Numbered from the stretch's first letter, positions 8,581 through 18,172 are shown. The stretch: DNA of 64,000 nt from Luteibacter sp. dw_328 (GCF_018449605.1 NZ_JAAVUW010000008.1:62001-126000), one strand, 5' to 3'. A program made the numbers and translations. Notes: a model not told the origin generated them from the letters alone.

Positions 8581-9567
8581 ATGCGTATCGGTCCCTACTC
8601 CATCGCGCCCGGCGTGGTGCTCGCGCCCATGGCTGGCGTCACCGACAAGCCCTTCCGCCTCCTCTGCAAGCGCATGGGGGCCGGGCTGGCCGTGTCCGAG
8701 ATGACGACCGCCGATCCGCGCCTGTGGAATACGACCAAGTCGCTGCGCCGCATGGACCACGACGGTGAGCCGGAACCCGTAAGTGTCCAGATCGCCGGGT
8801 ACGACCCCGGCATGCTCGCCGAGGCCGCGAAGTACAACGCGGACAACGGCGCGCAGATCGTCGACATCAACATGGGCTGCCCGGCGAAGAAGGTCTGCAA
8901 TGTCTGGTCGGGCTCCGCCCTGCTCCAGGACGAACCCCTGGTGGCGCGCATTCTCGCCGCGGTCGTCAAGGCCGTCGACATTCCGGTCACCCTGAAAATC
9001 CGCACCGGCTGGGATCGTGACAACCGCAACGCCCTGACCATCGCCCGCATCGCCGAAGAGGCCGGCATCGCTGCGCTCGCCGTGCACGGACGCACGCGCG
9101 CCGACAAATACGAAGGTGACGCCGAGTACGCGACCATCGCCGCGGTGAAAGCCAGCGTGCGCATCCCGGTCATGGCCAACGGCGATGTCGTCACACCCGA
9201 GAAGGCGCGTGAGGTACTCGCGGCGACGGGTGCCGATGCCATCATGGTCGGCCGCGGTGCGCAGGGGCGTCCGTGGATCTTTCGCGAGATCGCCCATTTC
9301 CTCGAGACCGGCAAGCACCTCGCCGAGCCGACACCGACCGAAGTGCGCGACATCCTGTGCGGCCACCTCGAACATCTCTACGCGTTCTATGGCGAGAAGA
9401 TGGGCGTTCGCATCGCACGCAAGCACCTGGGCTGGTACGCGAAGGACCGCCCGGAAAACGCGGCCTTCCGCGACGTCGTCAATCGTGCCGAAGACGCCGC
9501 CACGCAGACGCGCCTCACCCGCGACTACTTCGATGCCCTCGCCGCCGGGACCTCGCTGGCTGCCTGA
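8581..9567 (+). CDS. dusB: tRNA-dihydrouridine synthase B
   Basis: 328 aa FMN-dependent TIM-barrel enzyme that reduces specific uridines in the tRNA D-loop. Family signatures are LAPMAGVTDKPFR (14-26), the catalytic Cys100 in DINMGCPAKKV, LKIRTGWD, AVHGRTR and the FMN phosphate site MANGDVVTPEKA with GADAIMVGRGAQGRPWIFRE. In enterobacteria dusB is followed by fis; here a REP element and the convergent dctA follow instead. The start at 8581 matches the family N-terminus. Confidence 0.97.
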   Translation: MRIGPYSIAPGVVLAPMAGVTDKPFRLLCKRMGAGLAVSEMTTADPRLWNTTKSLRRMDHDGEPEPVSVQIAGYDPGMLAEAAKYNADNGAQIVDINMGCPAKKVCNVWSGSALLQDEPLVARILAAVVKAVDIPVTLKIRTGWDRDNRNALTIARIAEEAGIAALAVHGRTRADKYEGDAEYATIAAVKASVRIPVMANGDVVTPEKAREVLAATGADAIMVGRGAQGRPWIFREIAHFLETGKHLAEPTPTEVRDILCGHLEHLYAFYGEKMGVRIARKHLGWYAKDRPENAAFRDVVNRAEDAATQTRLTRDYFDALAAGTSLAA

Positions 9568-9587
9568 GCAGTGCATCGACCCTGCTC

Positions 9588-9669
9588 GGTAGGATCCGAT
9601 TCATCGGCGATGAGTGCTTGCCATGACCTGCCCCGCTGCCGCGGGATCGCCGATGAATCGGCTCCTACA
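9588..9669. repeat. REPIN: two inverted GTAG-type REP units
   Basis: Left arm GTAGGATCCGATTCATCGG and right arm ATCGCCGATGAATCGGCTCC form an inverted pair around a variable centre with its own GC-rich hairpin. Each arm has the REP layout of a GTAG head and a short palindrome (GCCGAT-TC-ATCGGC). It lies between the 3' ends of convergent dusB and dctA, a typical REP position, and could act as a bidirectional transcript end. Confidence 0.8.
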
Positions 9670-9701
9670 GACTGAAGGCGGTGCAGGCCGAAAGGGTTTG
9701 A

Positions 9702-10997
9702 TCAGGCAGCGTCGAGGACCGCCTTCAACTTTTCCCGGTCCAGTTCCTTCTCCCAGGCACACACGACGATCGCCGCGACGCCGTTGCCGACAAGATTCGT
9801 CATCGCCAGGCCGGTACCCAGGAACCGATGGATGCCGAGGATGAGCACCATCCCCGCGACGGGTACCACGGGCACCACGCTCAGCGTCGAGGCGAGCATG
9901 ACCAGCGCCGCGCCGGCGACGCCGCTCGCGCCCTTCGACGTGAGCATGCCGACGATGGCCACGGTGATCTGCTGCTCGAGCGTCAGATCGATGTTCAGCG
10001 CCTGCGCGATGAACAGGATCGCCATGGTGAGATAGATGTTGGTGCCATCGAGGTTGAACGAATAGCCGGTCGGCACAACCAGGCCAACCGTTTCCTTCGG
10101 GCAACCCAGTTCCTCCATCTTGCGCATCAGCGGCGCCAGCACGACTTCCGACGAGCTCGTGCCCAGCACGATCAGCAGCTCGTCGCGTATATATGCGCAG
10201 AAACGCAGGATGCTGAAGCCCGCGAAGCGCGCGACGATGCCGAGCACCACGACCACGAAGAGCACGCAGACCAGGTAGAAACTGCCGATCAGTTCCATCA
10301 GCGGCACCAGCGACACCACGCCGTACTTGCCGATGGTGAACGCCATGGCGCCGAAGGCGCCGATGGACGACACGGCGGTGATGTAGTGCACGATCTTGAA
10401 GAACACCTGCGCACCGGCTTCGATCACATCGTACACAGGCTTGCCTCGATCCCCCGTCGCGGCCAGTGCGCAGCCGAACAGGACCGAAATGAGCAGGATC
10501 GAAAGCACGTCGCCCTTGGCGAATGCGCTGATGAAGGTGTTCGGGATGATCGCAAGAAGGAACTCGATCGACTCGATGTTGTGTCCCTGGGCGACGAGAT
10601 TGCCGATCTCCCCGGACTTCAACGTGGTGGGATCCACGTTAAAGCCCGTGCCCGGATGGAAGATGTGCCCGGCGACGAGGCCGAAGAACAGCGCCACCGT
10701 CGAGATCATCTCGAAGTAGAGCAGCGCCTTGCCACCCACGCGACCGACCTTGCGCATGTCCCGCATGCCGGCGATGCCGGTCACCACGGTGCAGAAGATG
10801 ATCGGCCCGATGACCATCTTGATCAGCGCGATGAACGCGTCGCCCAACGGTTTCATCTTCACCGCGTAAGCGGGCGACAGGTAGCCGAGGATCACGCCGA
10901 TCACCACCGCGACCAGCACCTGGATGTAGAGCTGCCGGTAGAAGGGCTTGCGCGGCTTCGGCGGCGGAAGGCTGTTGGCGGTGGTGACTGGGGACAT
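9702..10997 (-). CDS. dctA: C4-dicarboxylate/amino acid:cation symporter, DctA family
   Basis: 431 aa SLC1-fold carrier (DAACS family). Visible family motifs are [19 protein letters not shown], the serine-rich hairpin [14 protein letters not shown], and [20 protein letters not shown] plus [20 protein letters not shown], which form the substrate and sodium/proton sites. It is the last gene of the minus-strand set that runs from galD, 8 bp after the lactone-hydrolase gene. It probably imports a di- or tricarboxylic substrate or intermediate of that pathway, or a plain C4-dicarboxylate. Family certain, substrate inferred. Confidence 0.93.
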   Translation of the reverse strand: MSPVTTANSLPPPKPRKPFYRQLYIQVLVAVVIGVILGYLSPAYAVKMKPLGDAFIALIKMVIGPIIFCTVVTGIAGMRDMRKVGRVGGKALLYFEMISTVALFFGLVAGHIFHPGTGFNVDPTTLKSGEIGNLVAQGHNIESIEFLLAIIPNTFISAFAKGDVLSILLISVLFGCALAATGDRGKPVYDVIEAGAQVFFKIVHYITAVSSIGAFGAMAFTIGKYGVVSLVPLMELIGSFYLVCVLFVVVVLGIVARFAGFSILRFCAYIRDELLIVLGTSSSEVVLAPLMRKMEELGCPKETVGLVVPTGYSFNLDGTNIYLTMAILFIAQALNIDLTLEQQITVAIVGMLTSKGASGVAGAALVMLASTLSVVPVVPVAGMVLILGIHRFLGTGLAMTNLVGNGVAAIVVCAWEKELDREKLKAVLDAA

Positions 10998-11005
10998 GGG
11001 AATGC

Positions 11006-11875
11006 TCAGTTGAAGTCGTACAGGCGCGCGGGGTTATCGACAAGGAGGCGCTTGCGCAGCGTCTCGTCCGGGCAGAAGCGGAACATCAGGTCGACCAGAC
11101 CGCCATCGTTGGGCATATCTTTGGAGATGTTCGGGTGCGGAAAGTCCGTTCCCCACAGCACGCGATCCGGCGCCGTTTCGATCAGGGTGCGGGCAAAGGG
11201 GATGGCATCGTCGAACGGACGCTTGCCGACGGAGACGCGCTCCGCACCGCACACCTTGACCCAGGCCAGCGGATTATCGCGCATCAACGCCACGAGCAGG
11301 CGGAACGGTTCCTGTTCAACGCCTTGCGCGGCCTGCACGCGGCCCATGTGGTCGATGACGAACGGCACGCGGATCTTCCGCAGCACGTCCTGGAGTTCGA
11401 CGATGTCGTTGGCATCCAGGTGCAGCACCACGTGCCAGCCCATCTCGGCCACGCGATCGAGGACACGCCAGAACACGCGCATGTCCGGGCGCCCGCCCAG
11501 GTGTTGCACGAAGTTGAAGCGGACCGCGCGCACGCCGCCGGCGTTCAGTTCGGCCAGACCCGTCTCGTCGATGCCATCGTCGACAATGGCCACACCACGG
11601 TAGCGGCCCTGGCCGCGCGCGATGGCATCGAGCATGGCCGTATTGTCGGTGCCGTGACAGCTCGCCTGGACAATCACGCCGCGGTCGAAGCCGAGGAAAT
11701 CATGCAGTGCCACGAGATGCTCGTAAGGTGCATCAGGGGGCGTGTAACTACGATCGGGCGCATAAGGGAAGCGATCGGCCGGGCCGAACACATGGCAGTG
11801 GGCGTCACAGGATTGCCGTGGCATGGCCTGTTCGGGCTTCGTCGGATTCGGATCGGGGGGAAGACAGGATTTCAT
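11006..11875 (-). CDS. Amidohydrolase-2 family lactonase, 2-pyrone-4,6-dicarboxylate hydrolase-like
   Basis: 289 aa TIM-barrel hydrolase. It has DAHCHVFGP near residue 24, [29 protein letters not shown] and the C-terminal WGTDFPHPN, all typical of the LigI/sulfomuconolactonase branch. LigI opens 2-pyrone-4,6-dicarboxylate to 4-oxalomesaconate, the substrate of GalD/GalB encoded next door. It begins 3 bp after the aldolase stop, so it is in the same operon; an internal ATG (11824) is an alternative start. The assignment rests on both family and context, and the exact lactone is not proven. Confidence 0.75.
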   Translation of the reverse strand: MKSCLPPDPNPTKPEQAMPRQSCDAHCHVFGPADRFPYAPDRSYTPPDAPYEHLVALHDFLGFDRGVIVQASCHGTDNTAMLDAIARGQGRYRGVAIVDDGIDETGLAELNAGGVRAVRFNFVQHLGGRPDMRVFWRVLDRVAEMGWHVVLHLDANDIVELQDVLRKIRVPFVIDHMGRVQAAQGVEQEPFRLLVALMRDNPLAWVKVCGAERVSVGKRPFDDAIPFARTLIETAPDRVLWGTDFPHPNISKDMPNDGGLVDLMFRFCPDETLRKRLLVDNPARLYDFN

Positions 11876-11878
11876 CGT

Positions 11879-12571
11879 TCACTCGTTGGGGAGGTCGTCG
11901 ACATAACGCAGCCCGGCCTCGGCCAGGCGCTCCCGCATGTCGTAGATATCGAGACCGAGTTCACCGGCGGCGAGACGCGCACGCTTGGCTTCCTCGTTGA
12001 GCACGCGCTTGCGCGACGCGGAGATGACCGTATCGACGGTGGCAAAGGGAACGACGACGATGCCATCGTCGTCCGCGACGATCGCGTCGCCGGGCCTGAT
12101 GTACTGGCCGCCGACGACGACGGGCACGTTGACCGAACCCAGCGTCGCCTTGACCGTGCCGCGCGCATGCACGGCACGCGACCACACGGGAAAGCCCATG
12201 CGACGGAGCTCGGAGGTATCACGCACGCCCGCGTCGATGACCAGGCCGGCCACGCCGCGGGCCATCAGCGAGGTCGCGAGCAGGTCGCCGAACATGCCGT
12301 CTTCGTTCTCCGTGGTACAGGCGACGACCAGTACGTCGCCCGCCCGGCATTGCTCCACGGCGACGTGAAGCATCCAGTTGTCACCCGGTTGCGCGAGGAC
12401 GGTGACCGCACTGCCCGCGATAGCCACATCCTGCTGGATCGCACGGATCGGCGGTTGCAACAGGCCGGTTCGACCCTGTGCCTCGTGGACGGTGGCCACG
12501 CCCATCGCCGCGAGCGTGGCGGCCTGGTCGTCGCTGATCTCCGGGCGGTTACGCACGACGACGCCGATCAT
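11879..12571 (-). CDS. ligK: 4-carboxy-4-hydroxy-2-oxoadipate aldolase / oxaloacetate decarboxylase
   Basis: 230 aa RraA-fold class II aldolase that splits 4-carboxy-4-hydroxy-2-oxoadipate into pyruvate and oxaloacetate, the last step of the gallate/protocatechuate 4,5-cleavage route. It has the early [13 protein letters not shown] motif, the metal/substrate region [18 protein letters not shown], the [14 protein letters not shown] segment and [18 protein letters not shown] 12571 overlaps the stop of galB by 4 bp. Called galC in Pseudomonas putida. Confidence 0.9.
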   Translation of the reverse strand: MIGVVVRNRPEISDDQAATLAAMGVATVHEAQGRTGLLQPPIRAIQQDVAIAGSAVTVLAQPGDNWMLHVAVEQCRAGDVLVVACTTENEDGMFGDLLATSLMARGVAGLVIDAGVRDTSELRRMGFPVWSRAVHARGTVKATLGSVNVPVVVGGQYIRPGDAIVADDDGIVVVPFATVDTVISASRKRVLNEEAKRARLAAGELGLDIYDMRERLAEAGLRYVDDLPNE

Positions 12572-13290
12572 GCCAGCGCCCCCTGGGTCACGTGCGGGAA
12601 CACCCGCTGAAACGCTTCCGCATAGGTGATCTTGAAGTCCGAGTTGCGCGAAGCCTGCGCGCCGCGCTGGAGGCCAACGCGGGTGTAGTACTCCCACAGG
12701 TGTTCCTGCGCGCGCATGGTCTCGAAGGCGGCACGCTTCTTCTCCCACACCGGCGTGATGTCGAGAAACAACTCCGGCTTCCACTCGCACTGCTCGGGCT
12801 GGTGCGGTTCGAAGAGGAACACGGGCGGTGCGCCGATCACCGGCACCTGCGGCTCATGGCCGTGCGCCTGCGCGACCACGCGCGCCTCCTGGGCGATATG
12901 CGTAGCCAGCGGATGATCGAAGTTATACGGATCTTTCAGCGAGTGGCTCAACACGAAGGAGGGGCGAAGTTCGCGGTACACCCCGGCCAGATGAAAGACC
13001 ACATCGAGATCGGCACGCATCGGATAGTCGCCGATGTCGAGGAACTCGACACTGGCGCCGAGGATGCCGGCGGCTTCTTCGGCCTCGGCGCGACGGTCGG
13101 TCTTGACGCGGTCCATGGTCATGCCGGCCTGGCGCCACAGCTTGGCGGACTCGCCGCGCTCGCCGTAGGAGAGACAGACGATGTGCACGCGCCAGCCTTG
13201 CGCCACATGCAGCGCGATGGCGCCACCGGCACGCCAGACGAAGTCGGCGGAATGGGCGCTCACGACGAGCGCGGTCTTCGTATCGGACAT
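12568..13290 (-). CDS. galB: 4-oxalomesaconate hydratase (PIG-L/LmbE fold)
   Basis: 240 aa. The zinc-binding N-terminal motif [19 protein letters not shown] is characteristic of GalB, a hydratase built on a deacetylase-type PIG-L fold. It adds water to 4-oxalomesaconate to give 4-carboxy-4-hydroxy-2-oxoadipate. Also visible are [15 protein letters not shown] and [14 protein letters not shown] with a probable zinc histidine. It lies 23 bp downstream of galD and overlaps the aldolase gene, in pathway order. Confidence 0.9.
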   Translation of the reverse strand: MSDTKTALVVSAHSADFVWRAGGAIALHVAQGWRVHIVCLSYGERGESAKLWRQAGMTMDRVKTDRRAEAEEAAGILGASVEFLDIGDYPMRADLDVVFHLAGVYRELRPSFVLSHSLKDPYNFDHPLATHIAQEARVVAQAHGHEPQVPVIGAPPVFLFEPHQPEQCEWKPELFLDITPVWEKKRAAFETMRAQEHLWEYYTRVGLQRGAQASRNSDFKITYAEAFQRVFPHVTQGALA

Positions 13291-13313
13291 GGGTTACTGC
13301 TCCAGGGAGGGAA

Positions 13314-14396
13314 TCAGGCGGCGGGACCGCGCCAGATCGAGGGGGAGATGGGTACGCTGCCGCGCATGAGTAGCCGGGCCGTTCGCAGCAAGGCCGCGCG
13401 GATGACGCGCGTGCCCTCGAGCCCGACCTCGACGCTGAACTCGCCGCTCGGGTGCTCGATCGACAACGTGCGAAGGTCGCCTTCACCGGCGACCGCCAGG
13501 TCATAGGCGACGGTGCCCGGCAAGACCACGGCCGTGGCGACGGTGACCGCGCCCAGCACGCCGATCGAGCTATGGCAGTCGTGTGGAATGAAGGTGCGCG
13601 TGCCGATGGCACCGCCAGCACGCGGTGCGGACACCAGGGTGATCTTCGGAATCGGCTTCTTGCTCACATCGCCGAGATTCATCATCGGCCCGGCTTTCAG
13701 CCGCAGCGTTTCGATGCGCGCCTTCAGCGCCGTGTCGGCATCGAGCGCTTCCGGGCGCTCATCGCCGCACACGCCGAGATCGCTTGCCGCGATGATCATC
13801 ACCGGCATGCCGTTGTCGATCAGGGTGACGGCAATACCGTCGATGGCGTCGCGCAGGTTGCCGGTCGGCAACAGGCTCCCCGCGACCGAGCCTTCGGTGT
13901 CGAGGAAGCCGCAGCTCACCGGTGACGCCGGTCGCGGCACGCCGTCGATACGGGCGTCGCCGTCGTAGAGGGGACTTCCGAACGGCGTCTCGATGGTGAT
14001 CTCGGCGATCACCCCCGTGTTCACCGTGCGTACGCGGCGCGTCGTGCTGCCGTGGTCGCCCGCAAGCAGCCCCGCCTCGATGGCCGCCGGCAACGCCGCA
14101 GCGAGCATGTTGCCGCAGTTCGGTGTGGTGTCGACGCTGGCGTCGGCGATACCTACCTGGGCGAAAAGGAAGTCCAGATCCGCCGACCCATCCTCGGTAA
14201 GGGAGAGGATCCCTGCCTTGCTGGTAAGGGTCCGCGCGCCGCCGAGCCCATCGATCTGGCGTTCGTCGGGGGAGCCCATGACCGCAAGGATCACGGCATC
14301 GCGCGTGGCCTTGTCGCCGGGGAGGTCGCTGGCGAGGAAGAACGGCCCTTTCGACGTGCCGCCACGCATGTACCAGCAGGGAATCTCATGAGCCAT
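13314..14396 (-). CDS. galD: 4-oxalomesaconate tautomerase (PrpF family)
   Basis: 360 aa with the PrpF/diaminopimelate-epimerase-like double fold. It starts MAHEIPCWYMRGGTSKGPFF, and the WYMRGGTSKG motif is typical of PrpF-type isomerases. Conserved features include DANCGNM-like TTPNCGNMLAA with a catalytic Cys and GCGG-type VTLIDNGMP. It converts keto/enol forms of 4-oxalomesaconate for GalB. An in-frame start 12 bp upstream is possible. First gene after the promoter region that holds the candidate LysR site. Confidence 0.88.
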   Translation of the reverse strand: MAHEIPCWYMRGGTSKGPFFLASDLPGDKATRDAVILAVMGSPDERQIDGLGGARTLTSKAGILSLTEDGSADLDFLFAQVGIADASVDTTPNCGNMLAAALPAAIEAGLLAGDHGSTTRRVRTVNTGVIAEITIETPFGSPLYDGDARIDGVPRPASPVSCGFLDTEGSVAGSLLPTGNLRDAIDGIAVTLIDNGMPVMIIAASDLGVCGDERPEALDADTALKARIETLRLKAGPMMNLGDVSKKPIPKITLVSAPRAGGAIGTRTFIPHDCHSSIGVLGAVTVATAVVLPGTVAYDLAVAGEGDLRTLSIEHPSGEFSVEVGLEGTRVIRAALLRTARLLMRGSVPISPSIWRGPAA

Positions 14397-14476
14397 CGCT
14401 ATCACCACGGTCTTGAACCGGGACGATGGTCGTCCTGGTGGCCAGGGCGAACAACGCGATGCGGCGCCTATCTGCT

Positions 14477-14494
14477 ATGCACAATCTTCATGAC
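14477..14494 (-). promoter_or_regulatory. Candidate LysR-type operator upstream of galD
   Basis: The 18-mer ATGCACAATCTTCATGAC contains a T-N11-A core (TGCACAATCTTCA), the general LysR-type form. The same 18-mer with one mismatch lies in reverse orientation at 16978-16995 upstream of the porin gene. A perfect 6-3-6 inverted repeat TTGCATTTGATGCAA also lies nearby at 14507-14521. Both sites sit in the 135 bp between the regulator gene and galD. Confidence 0.45.
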
Positions 14495-14531
14495 AGAGTG
14501 TGCGGATTGCATTTGATGCAATGCAGCAGGC

Positions 14532-15455
14532 TTATTCCAGCGGATCGAGCCGCCCTTCGGCGATCAGTTCGTCGACAAGGACCAGCGTGCGCTCGGTGAT
14601 GGTGCTCATCGGCCGTTGCGTGGGAGTGGCGACGACCAGCCGCGTGACGATGCTCGGCATCACGATCGGCACGGCGCGCAGATGATGTTCGCCACGTCGT
14701 GCCAGCAACGCGTTGCGTGAGAGCACACCGTATCCCACACCGCGTTCCACGAGGTCGAGGAGGGAGCGAACGGCGTCGATCTCGAGCCGGATATCCAGCG
14801 AGACACCGTAGCGCGCGGCGTCGGCTTCGATGAGCTGGCGTACCGAATGCAGGGGTGAGGGAATGATCAGCGGATACTGACCGAGCGTGGCCAGCGGTAT
14901 CTCGTCGGGTAACGTGCGTCCGTCGCGCGTGCTGCCGATCAGGTAGAGCTCCTCGGAATGCACATGGCGAAAACGCATGTTCGCGTTTACCGCGGGGTTG
15001 TACAGCAGCGCACAATCCAGTCGGCCCAGTTGCAGCCATTCCAGCAGGCTTGCGCTCAAAGCCTCGACCACGCTGATCTGCGCGGCTGGATAGCGCTCGC
15101 GGAAACGCATGACCAGTTCGACCGTCAGCAGTGAGCCCACGCTCGGCGGCACACCGATGGCGAGCTTGCCGGCCTGCACGCCGCGGGCCTGACCCAACTG
15201 CAGGCGCGCCACTTCCACCTGCCGAAGGATGCCTCGACCGTGCTCGACCAGTTCGCGGCCGGCTTCCGTGGCGACGACGCCGCGGCCGTTGCGTTCCAGC
15301 AGGTGGGTGCCCAGCTCCGTTTCCAGTTGTCGCACCTGACGACTGAGCAGCGACTGCGAAACATCCAGCGTCGCGGCGGCCCGCGTGAGGCTGCCGAACT
15401 CGACGATGCGGATAAAGCTCTGCAGGTGTTTCAGGTCCAAGGTTGCGTCGCGCAC
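14532..15455 (-). CDS. LysR-type transcriptional regulator, probable regulator of the gal genes
   Basis: 307 aa with an N-terminal winged helix-turn-helix (LKHLQSFIRIVEFGSLTRAA, TLDVSQSLLSRQVRQLETEL, up to about 60) and a periplasmic-binding-protein-like effector domain (about 90-300, starting KLAIGVPPSVGSLLTVELV). It lies immediately upstream of galD and downstream of the porin, all on the same strand. By position it matches GalR of pseudomonads. The inducer is not predictable by eye. Confidence 0.88.
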   Translation of the reverse strand: MRDATLDLKHLQSFIRIVEFGSLTRAAATLDVSQSLLSRQVRQLETELGTHLLERNGRGVVATEAGRELVEHGRGILRQVEVARLQLGQARGVQAGKLAIGVPPSVGSLLTVELVMRFRERYPAAQISVVEALSASLLEWLQLGRLDCALLYNPAVNANMRFRHVHSEELYLIGSTRDGRTLPDEIPLATLGQYPLIIPSPLHSVRQLIEADAARYGVSLDIRLEIDAVRSLLDLVERGVGYGVLSRNALLARRGEHHLRAVPIVMPSIVTRLVVATPTQRPMSTITERTLVLVDELIAEGRLDPLE

Positions 15456-15504
15456 CGGTTATCCAGGGTGATCCGATTATGGCGCGAATACGGCGCGGTC
15501 AGCG

Positions 15505-16854
15505 TCACTGGCTGCCCGGGCCGCCCATGTTCACCATGACACGCAAGCCGATCACGATCGCATTGGCCGGCACCCGCTTGACGCCCACCGTATTTCCGAG
15601 GATATCCGGGCTCACGATGTACTGCAGGTTCGGCACCAGGCTGACCACGGGAAGGAGCTTGTAGCTGTAGTTGAGTTCGGTCATCCATTCGTTGCGCGCG
15701 AAGTGGTCGTTCGTGCCGCTGTCCTTGTGGATCAGATCGTCCTCGTAACCGACAGCCTTGCGGCTGAAGCGGAACAAGGTGCCCTGGAAACCGAGCGAAT
15801 CATTCGGGCGCGCGGCAGACAGACCGGTCCACAGAAGACCGAAGGTCGATTGCAAGGTGTAGTTCTCGGCATTGTCCAGCGGGCCGGTGACCGAGCCGAA
15901 TACGGCGAGGTTACGGGTATTGCTGTTTGCATCCGGCTTCCAGACGACCTTGTCCGCCAGCACGTAGACACCGTAGCGACCCCCGTCGTAGTTCCGTGCG
16001 GTGCCACCGACGAGGCCGCGATGCAGACCCTTCGTGTTGAGTTCGGGATCGGTGAAATCGGCCGAGTTGTACCAGCCACCGATCTTCAGGTGCTTCGGAT
16101 AGGGATCGTTGGCGAAGCTCGTTTCATAACCGGCTTCCAGCGGAATCATCACGCCAGTGGCGTTGTTGAAGCCCCAGTTGAGACCGTTGTTGTTGCGCCG
16201 GTCGGGATTGACCTCGAACGCGCCAATCGACAGATATCGGGCGTCCGGCTGGTACTTCACCCGCGCGCCCCAGTTCACGTAAGGAAAGCCGCTGAAACCA
16301 CCGCTGGTGTTGGTGAGCTGATAGGGGCAATCCGGCGCGCTGACGAAACGGCAGCCGTAGGTGGACCGCGCGAACTGCCAGGTCGCGTTGAGCCGGCCGG
16401 CAAGCACATTGATATGGCTGTCGGAGAACTGCTGCTCCCAACTCAACTGGGCAAGCTGCCACTGACGCTTCGGATACCAGTAGCCCTGGATCTTCTGCAG
16501 CGTGCCGATATCGTCGGCCGCCAGGCTATGACCGTAGTAACGGGCGAAGGTGATGTGCATCTTGCCGCCGTCGATACCGGCGAGCTTGCCCATGTCGAGG
16601 TCGGCCCCGCCGACAGCGCCGCCACCGTTGGTCGCACCGAGACGCTCGCCGCCGCGCACGCTGGCCGCCCAGTCGTTGGCCCAGACGAAGCGCAACGAGA
16701 CGCCGTCGTCACGCAGACGGTCCACCGGGCCACCGCTGTCCTTCGGACTATCCGGTGTCGTCTGGCCGGGTTCCTGCGCGTCGGGAGTCGTCTGTGCCAC
16801 GGCAACCGACGTGACGAAGGCGAACAATGCAGCGATGGCAAAGCGGTGGATCAT
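15505..16854 (-). CDS. OprB-family carbohydrate-type outer-membrane porin
   Basis: 449 aa with a signal peptide (cleavage after SVAVA near 20), a low-complexity linker rich in T/P/D, then the OprB fold. Visible are LAGRLNATWQFA, NWGARVKYQPDARYLSIGAFEVNP, GLNWGFN and the C-terminal LRVMVNMGG strand. OprB porins pass sugars and also aromatic or dicarboxylic acids. Its position beside galR/galD suggests it supplies the pathway substrate across the outer membrane. A long repeated operator-like 18-mer lies about 125 bp upstream. Confidence 0.88.
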   Translation of the reverse strand: MIHRFAIAALFAFVTSVAVAQTTPDAQEPGQTTPDSPKDSGGPVDRLRDDGVSLRFVWANDWAASVRGGERLGATNGGGAVGGADLDMGKLAGIDGGKMHITFARYYGHSLAADDIGTLQKIQGYWYPKRQWQLAQLSWEQQFSDSHINVLAGRLNATWQFARSTYGCRFVSAPDCPYQLTNTSGGFSGFPYVNWGARVKYQPDARYLSIGAFEVNPDRRNNNGLNWGFNNATGVMIPLEAGYETSFANDPYPKHLKIGGWYNSADFTDPELNTKGLHRGLVGGTARNYDGGRYGVYVLADKVVWKPDANSNTRNLAVFGSVTGPLDNAENYTLQSTFGLLWTGLSAARPNDSLGFQGTLFRFSRKAVGYEDDLIHKDSGTNDHFARNEWMTELNYSYKLLPVVSLVPNLQYIVSPDILGNTVGVKRVPANAIVIGLRVMVNMGGPGSQ

Positions 16855-16977
16855 CAGTGGAGCCCCTGGAAGCCGCCGGAGGATGGCGGAGCGGGGGCGA
16901 TGCTGTCGGCCCGAAGGCCGTAGAACAATGCGATCGGGAAACTATCAGGTATGCATGAAACGCATGACTTGCATCAC

Positions 16978-16995
16978 GTCATGAATATTGTGCAT
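16978..16995 (-). promoter_or_regulatory. Candidate LysR-type operator upstream of the porin gene
   Basis: Reads ATGCACAATATTCATGAC on the minus strand, 17 of 18 identical to the element upstream of galD (14477-14494). The T-N11-A core and the AATATT centre fit a LysR-type site. It is about 125 bp upstream of the porin start. Two further short ATGC/GCATG elements lie at 16951-16975. Confidence 0.45.
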
Positions 16996-17037
16996 CGCAG
17001 CATCGGGCAAGGGACTTGAACGGGCGCCCTGCCCCGG

Positions 17038-18006
17038 TCACGCGATACGCGATTGCGGCGGTGGCACATGTGCCGCGGCGCGCAGGGATTCAGGCAATCC
17101 GCTTGGGCCGTGCTTGGCCAGGTAGTGCCCAAGCGTCCCCGCGAAGGCCTCCTCGCACGTCCAGCGACCGTGGCCGCCGGAGGCAGCGTGGTCATGGACA
17201 AAGCCGAGCAGTTCCGCGCACTCGTGCCGGTACCCAAGCTCCAGGAAGCGAGCCGCGGCACGCGACATATCCCCCAGTGGCGCGGCCGAGAAGCCCGTCG
17301 CTCCCGGGTCCTCGACCTGCAGCCCGGCCGCCGAGCAAGCCAGCTTCAGCATGAGCGCCTCGCGCAGGACGGTGTCGAAATCCTCACCGCTGTGGCGACA
17401 GCGATCGCTCCACCAGGTCCAGTAATGGATGGTGTCTCCCAACGCATGCAGGGCCGACGCAACCAGCGGGATGCCACCCTGCGTAGCGTTCTCGCTGACG
17501 ACGAGGGCAACGCTCTTGCCGGCCGTCAGGCGCACGGATAGCGTGGCCCTGCCGTCCGCCAGGGAAAGCGGGAGCGAGCAAGCGAGATGCCAGCCACCCT
17601 CGGTCGGGGCGGCGCAAGCCAGCTCGCCGTCCACTTCCCCTTCCGTGCACGTCACGATCCTCACGAAACGGCCCGCCGGAATCGACTCGGCCTGGCCGGG
17701 CCGGCCTTCGGCCAGCGCCATGAAGTCGACCACCCGCAGTTCACCCGTGGCCGTGCGGGCCGTCGATTCCAGAACATTGGTTCCCGGGACGTAGGCGTTG
17801 GTCCACACGGGGTCTCCGCTCAGCGTCATAGCGAGCAGCGGCCGCTCTGCGTCGGGCGGGCACAGGAGGCCAGCGCCCCGGTCCAGCGCCAGCTGCACCA
17901 CCGACGCATCGGCCCTGACCCGGCCAAAGCCACGCAGATCGCCAATGGGCAGGCCGTAGGCCGACGGCCGTTCCTGGGTAACGGCAGCACGTATTTGTAG
18001 GGACAC
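17038..18006 (-). CDS. Stand-alone trehalase-like N-terminal domain of GH15-type glucoamylases
   Basis: 322 aa from a GTG codon (18006) preceded by GGAAGAA. The sequence LPIGDLRGFGRVRADASVVQ, then TNAYVPGTNVLES, ELRVVDFMAL, the ALVVSENATQG region and IHYWTWWSDRC follows the order of the beta-sandwich N-domain of bacterial GH15 proteins. In those proteins an alpha/alpha-barrel catalytic domain of about 350 aa follows; here only the linker-like LREALMLKLACSAAGL part remains before a short helical tail. The glutamates of GH15 catalysis are not present. It may be a degenerate gene or a binding protein. No partner is next to it. Confidence 0.55.
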   Translation of the reverse strand: MSLQIRAAVTQERPSAYGLPIGDLRGFGRVRADASVVQLALDRGAGLLCPPDAERPLLAMTLSGDPVWTNAYVPGTNVLESTARTATGELRVVDFMALAEGRPGQAESIPAGRFVRIVTCTEGEVDGELACAAPTEGGWHLACSLPLSLADGRATLSVRLTAGKSVALVVSENATQGGIPLVASALHALGDTIHYWTWWSDRCRHSGEDFDTVLREALMLKLACSAAGLQVEDPGATGFSAAPLGDMSRAAARFLELGYRHECAELLGFVHDHAASGGHGRWTCEEAFAGTLGHYLAKHGPSGLPESLRAAAHVPPPQSRIA

Positions 18007-18172
18007 TTCGTTCTTCCAGGCGCCTTGGGGAGGGCGCCGAGCCGCGCGGAGGTTGCAGAAGCGCCTGCCAAGGCGACGTGAATCCCGGGTAAGAGCCGCG
18101 ACGACGGCTAGAGCGATTAATTACGCGGGCCCGTTTACGATTAGCCCCAGGCGTAGCGAACGAGGCGTGGCC

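Noticed and set aside
9828-11603. Plus-strand frame of about 590 codons rich in H, D and R
   Set aside because: It is the complement of dctA and the lactonase gene, with the composition expected from an antisense frame.
17038-18006. XdhC-type or plain hypothetical annotation for the gene beside the molybdoenzyme
   Set aside because: No XdhC motif is present; the order of segments matches the GH15 N-terminal domain instead.
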